7,703 bases of DNA from the NCBI GenBank assembly GCA_020631035.1, contig JAHDIA010000005.1:1-7703 (forward strand), in the 5' to 3' direction. A model generated the notes under the pieces. The model was not told the origin of the DNA, ran no database searches, and saw only the letters and a list, made by a program, of their open reading frames with translations. The stretch comes from Chitinophagales bacterium. Its GTDB lineage: Bacteria; Bacteroidota; Bacteroidia; Chitinophagales; UBA2359. How positions within the stretch are numbered: the first letter of the stretch is position 1; the number at the start of each line of letters is the position of its first letter. The position numbers were made by a program, and so were the translations under genes. Below are positions 5,584 through 7,703 of the stretch, in pieces.

Positions 5584-6954
5584 TTATAGATTTCCGAGTG
5601 CTTTGTCCAAGTTAATTTTGCTCACCGATAAATTGTACAATGCTTGTACATACAAAGCTTGGGTTTGGTAGAGTTCTCGTTCTGCCGCATTCACTTCAAG
5701 ACTTGAGCCCAAACCTTCTTTGTATTTAATGAGGGTGACATCGTATATCTTTTCTGCTAGTTCGTAATTTTCTTTTTGGCTTTTGACTTGCTCCAATGCA
5801 TTGGTATAATTGGTACGAGCTTGCTCTATCTCTAAATCAAAAGATTGTTTGAGTAGTTGTTGTGCTTGGGTAATTTGTAAACTTTGTAGTCTGCGTTGTT
5901 CTATTTGTGCATTGGTTCTAAGCCCTGTAAAAATGGGAATATTGATTTGCAAACCCGCTACGAAAGTGGGAAACCAAAATTGTCCTTTAAATATTTGTCC
6001 CAAATCATTTTGTTGAAAACCTTGTTGATATGAAGCAAAAGCAGCTACATTGGGATAACGTTGCCATTCGTAATTTTGAATGTCCAAATCATTCAACTTT
6101 CTTTGCCTATCCAAGACTCTATACTCTACTCTTTTCTTGGGGTCAAACGCTCCATCTTCTATTGCAATTTCTTCGAGTTCAGGCAAGACTTCCTCTAAAC
6201 TATTTGTTAAAACAATGGCTTCTTTTAGTGGCATTCCTATTTGAAACTTAAATGCTTCAAGTGCCAAATTGTAGTTGCGTTCGGCATTGATGATTTGTAA
6301 ATCCAAATTGGAAAGCGATAAATTGAGTCGGTCTACATCCAATGCCTCTACAAAACCATTTTCGTACAGTTGTTCTGTTTCAAATAGGACTTTACTTAGA
6401 TTTTCTTTGTTATTTTCAAGCAAGCCAATTTGTTCTTGTGCAATCAAAGCGGCATAATATGATTGGGCAATACTTAATTTGACATCTCGCTTGGTTTGTT
6501 GAATTTCTTCCTCTTTTAATTTGGCAAATTCTTTAGTGGCATCCAGTGCGGTGAGATAAGAACCGCTAAACAACAACTGGCTAGCTTCAATGCCTGCAGT
6601 AATATTATTACGTGTTCCAAATTGCAGCTCTTGATAAACATCGTCGGGAGCCATTGGGTCTAAGGCATTAGCAGGTACCAAACTGGTAGGTATTTGTATA
6701 AAATATTGATAATTAATTGATGCATTGACCTGCGGCAGCCCTCCTGCCCTGATTTCATTTTCTTGCTCTTTAGCAATCATCACATCAGTTTCCTTCACTT
6801 TAACATTGAGGTTGTTCTTTAAAGCATAGGCATAAGCATCCTCTAAACTAAAAGCTGTCTCCTCTGTTTGTCCAGTATCATCTTGTGCCATTGTTACTTG
6901 CCCCAATACAAGCAAACAAACCACCCAAAAGAAATATCTGTTTTTAAGCCTCAT
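5584..6954 (-). CDS. Outer-membrane efflux channel (TolC/OEP family)
   Basis: This is the exit duct of the efflux system, expected to form a trimeric beta-barrel and alpha-helical tunnel across the outer membrane and periplasm. The ATG at 6954 is chosen, giving 456 residues, because it begins a good signal peptide: MRLKNR, a hydrophobic core (residues 7-18) and a TMA|QDD cleavage site after residue 23. The frame stays open upstream to an ATG at 7056, but that extension of 34 residues only re-reads the end of the repressor gene. Two OEP repeats are visible, each a beta segment followed by long helices: the first at about 34-240 (YENGFVEALDVDRLNLS, 197-213) and the second at about 270-456 (INIPIFTGLRTNAQIEQ, 337-353, and YKEGLGSSLEVNAAERELYQ, 411-430). 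The start overlaps the repressor stop by 11 bp (6944-6954), suggesting coupled translation. Confidence 0.94.
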   Translation of the reverse strand: MRLKNRYFFWVVCLLVLGQVTMAQDDTGQTEETAFSLEDAYAYALKNNLNVKVKETDVMIAKEQENEIRAGGLPQVNASINYQYFIQIPTSLVPANALDPMAPDDVYQELQFGTRNNITAGIEASQLLFSGSYLTALDATKEFAKLKEEEIQQTKRDVKLSIAQSYYAALIAQEQIGLLENNKENLSKVLFETEQLYENGFVEALDVDRLNLSLSNLDLQIINAERNYNLALEAFKFQIGMPLKEAIVLTNSLEEVLPELEEIAIEDGAFDPKKRVEYRVLDRQRKLNDLDIQNYEWQRYPNVAAFASYQQGFQQNDLGQIFKGQFWFPTFVAGLQINIPIFTGLRTNAQIEQRRLQSLQITQAQQLLKQSFDLEIEQARTNYTNALEQVKSQKENYELAEKIYDVTLIKYKEGLGSSLEVNAAERELYQTQALYVQALYNLSVSKINLDKALGNL

Positions 6955-7570
6955 TTTTTTGCTCTTTAACTTCCTGAATAATTTTGTTAAAATAAGCTTT
7001 GCCTTCATCTGAGGCAATGCCATATATATGGTAATACAAAAACTCAACATAAACATCTGCCATATTGTACTGTTCAGCAGGAAAATGAATGGTATCTGTT
7101 ATGCCTTCAATCTGACTTACATAAAATTTGGTCACAATGTCAATGTCAATGTTTGAGCGATACAATCCTTGTTCGATGCCCTCTTTAATGTTGCGGGCAA
7201 TCAATACATTGATGATTTCTTGGTGGGTTTCAACTTGTTCCCAACACGCTTTGTAATATTTTCGCAAGTCATACAAAGCCGATGGATTGATTTTTCTCAA
7301 AATACTACTATTAATTCGAGCAACTTGTACCAATACATCTATCGCATTGTTGTCTGTGTCTCTAAAAATAGCCTCTATTTGCTTTGAATTTTCTTGCATA
7401 TATACATCCAATGACTTGCTTACCAAGTCTTCCTTATTCTCTACAAATTGATAGATTGTTTTTTTAGAAATGCCTAGCTCACTTGCAATGTCTGACATAG
7501 AAACACTCTTGATCCCATATCGGAAAAAAAGTTCTGTAGAAGTTTTTAGTATTTTTTGTAATTCGCTCAT
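6944..7570 (-). CDS. TetR-family transcriptional regulator, probable local repressor of the efflux operon
   Basis: The protein has 208 residues, a usual TetR length. The N-terminal DNA-binding domain is clear: a first helix (3-18), then FFRYGIKSVSMSDIASELG (15-33) and the recognition helix SKKTIYQFVENKEDLV (35-50), the classical TetR helix-turn-helix. The remainder is helical and variable, as expected of the ligand-binding and dimerisation domain, with no recognisable ligand motif. It is the first gene of the operon and lies on the same strand as the pump genes, with its end overlapping the channel gene, so it would control its own synthesis along with that of the pump. Two perfect inverted repeats upstream are candidate operators. 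By family habit it should release DNA when a pumped compound binds, but the inducer is unknown. Confidence 0.92.
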   Translation of the reverse strand: MSELQKILKTSTELFFRYGIKSVSMSDIASELGISKKTIYQFVENKEDLVSKSLDVYMQENSKQIEAIFRDTDNNAIDVLVQVARINSSILRKINPSALYDLRKYYKACWEQVETHQEIINVLIARNIKEGIEQGLYRSNIDIDIVTKFYVSQIEGITDTIHFPAEQYNMADVYVEFLYYHIYGIASDEGKAYFNKIIQEVKEQKNEA

Positions 7571-7600
7571 TCAATAACAAAGTTATACTAGAAAAACCTT

Positions 7601-7628
7601 GGAAACTATTTTTTTGTTCAAAGTTTCC
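7601..7628. promoter_or_regulatory. Candidate operator 1 for the TetR-type repressor
   Basis: GGAAACT (7601-7607) and AGTTTCC (7622-7628) are perfect 7-bp inverted arms around a 14-bp T-rich spacer, 28 bp in total. The arm nearer the gene overlaps the putative -33 element, so a dimer bound here would be placed to block RNA polymerase. Size and symmetry suit a TetR-family site; binding is inferred, not shown. Confidence 0.5.
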
Positions 7629-7640
7629 TTAGTTTTCATA

Positions 7641-7661
7641 AAAAGTTAACATTTAACTTTT
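7641..7661. promoter_or_regulatory. Candidate operator 2: 21-bp near-continuous palindrome
   Basis: AAAAGTTAA (7641-7649) and TTAACTTTT (7653-7661) are perfect 9-bp inverted arms separated by only CAT. The compact shape is typical of a dimeric repressor site, perhaps more so than the site at 7601-7628. It lies about 70 bp before the repressor start, upstream of the proposed promoter, so it could serve a second upstream promoter or a divergent gene beyond the window. Confidence 0.5.
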
Positions 7662-7685
7662 ATAAAATGTGTTTTCTATAAAAAA

Positions 7686-7698
7686 TGAGCTTGTCGAA
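7686..7698. repeat. REP-like word TGAGCTTGTCGAA at the window edge
   Basis: The word TGAGCTTGTCGAA, or TTCGACAAGCTCA on the other strand, is one I recall as the core of dispersed intergenic repeats in many bacterial genomes, where it usually forms one arm of a hairpin. Only one arm and four further bases are present before the window ends, so the hairpin cannot be checked. The same bases contain an ATG at 7685 that could open a plus-strand gene (MSLSNW...), and the two readings cannot be separated here. Confidence 0.3.
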
Positions 7699-7703
7699 TT
7701 GGT

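Larger units (their letters stand above)
7571..7703 (-). promoter_or_regulatory. Control region of the efflux operon
   Basis: This AT-rich stretch precedes the repressor start. A Bacteroidota-type -7 element, TAACTTTG read on the minus strand (7578-7585, consensus TAnnTTTG), lies only seven bases before the ATG, so the transcript would have almost no leader. A weak -33 partner, TTTC rather than TTTG (7602-7605), sits 16 bp upstream of it, a little short of the usual spacing. Two perfect inverted repeats (7601-7628 and 7641-7661) lie at and upstream of this promoter. No ribosome-binding site is visible. Confidence 0.55.

Noticed and set aside
4413..6457. Plus-strand open frames of 60-135 codons opposite the adaptor and channel genes
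   Set aside because: They are antisense to well-supported genes, with serine- and cysteine-rich or otherwise atypical composition and no recognisable domain.
6955..7056. Longer N-terminus of the channel protein starting at 7056
   Set aside because: The added 34 residues overlap the end of the repressor gene and would place the signal peptide in the interior of the protein. The ATG at 6954 begins exactly at a normal signal peptide.

Overview
The window carries one complete efflux cassette, with every gene on the minus strand, so it reads from right to left. In transcription order it contains a TetR-type repressor (7570-6944), a TolC-type outer-membrane channel (6954-5584), a lipid-anchored periplasmic adaptor (5551-4385) and an RND inner-membrane pump (4021-584). 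A strong rho-independent terminator at 494-537 closes the unit. The layout is a self-regulated tripartite efflux operon. The repressor is made first, from its own promoter region, and the three pump components follow on the same strand. The substrate cannot be read from the sequence.

The organism is most likely a member of the Bacteroidota. The DNA is AT-rich and the gene starts lack clear Shine-Dalgarno sequences. A TAnnTTTG-type -7 element lies just upstream of the repressor. The adaptor has a lipobox, and the pump has the enlarged form (1145 residues) with VDN and VNNA motifs that I associate with this phylum. I cannot assign a genus.

Region by region: 1-501 is AT-rich and has no convincing gene. 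It holds a cluster of TTGTTTAAA words, three consecutive small hairpins and a 22-bp perfect palindrome. Positions 494-537 are the operon terminator. The pump gene follows, then an unusually long 363-bp spacer (4022-4384) inside the operon. That spacer is a mosaic of a GC-richer island with nested inverted repeats, a long imperfect inverted repeat and two tracts of degenerate 7-bp repeats. The adaptor and channel genes are separated by only 32 bp, and the channel start overlaps the repressor end by 11 bp. The right end (7571-7703) is the control region, with two perfect inverted repeats that are good operator candidates and a REP-like word at the very edge.

The genes themselves belong to well-known families. 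The parts most worth a second look are the composite spacer between adaptor and pump, the 7-bp repeat word that recurs in opposite orientation on both sides of the adaptor gene, and the unusual residues and extra membrane segments of the pump. I did not find evidence for a wholly new system.
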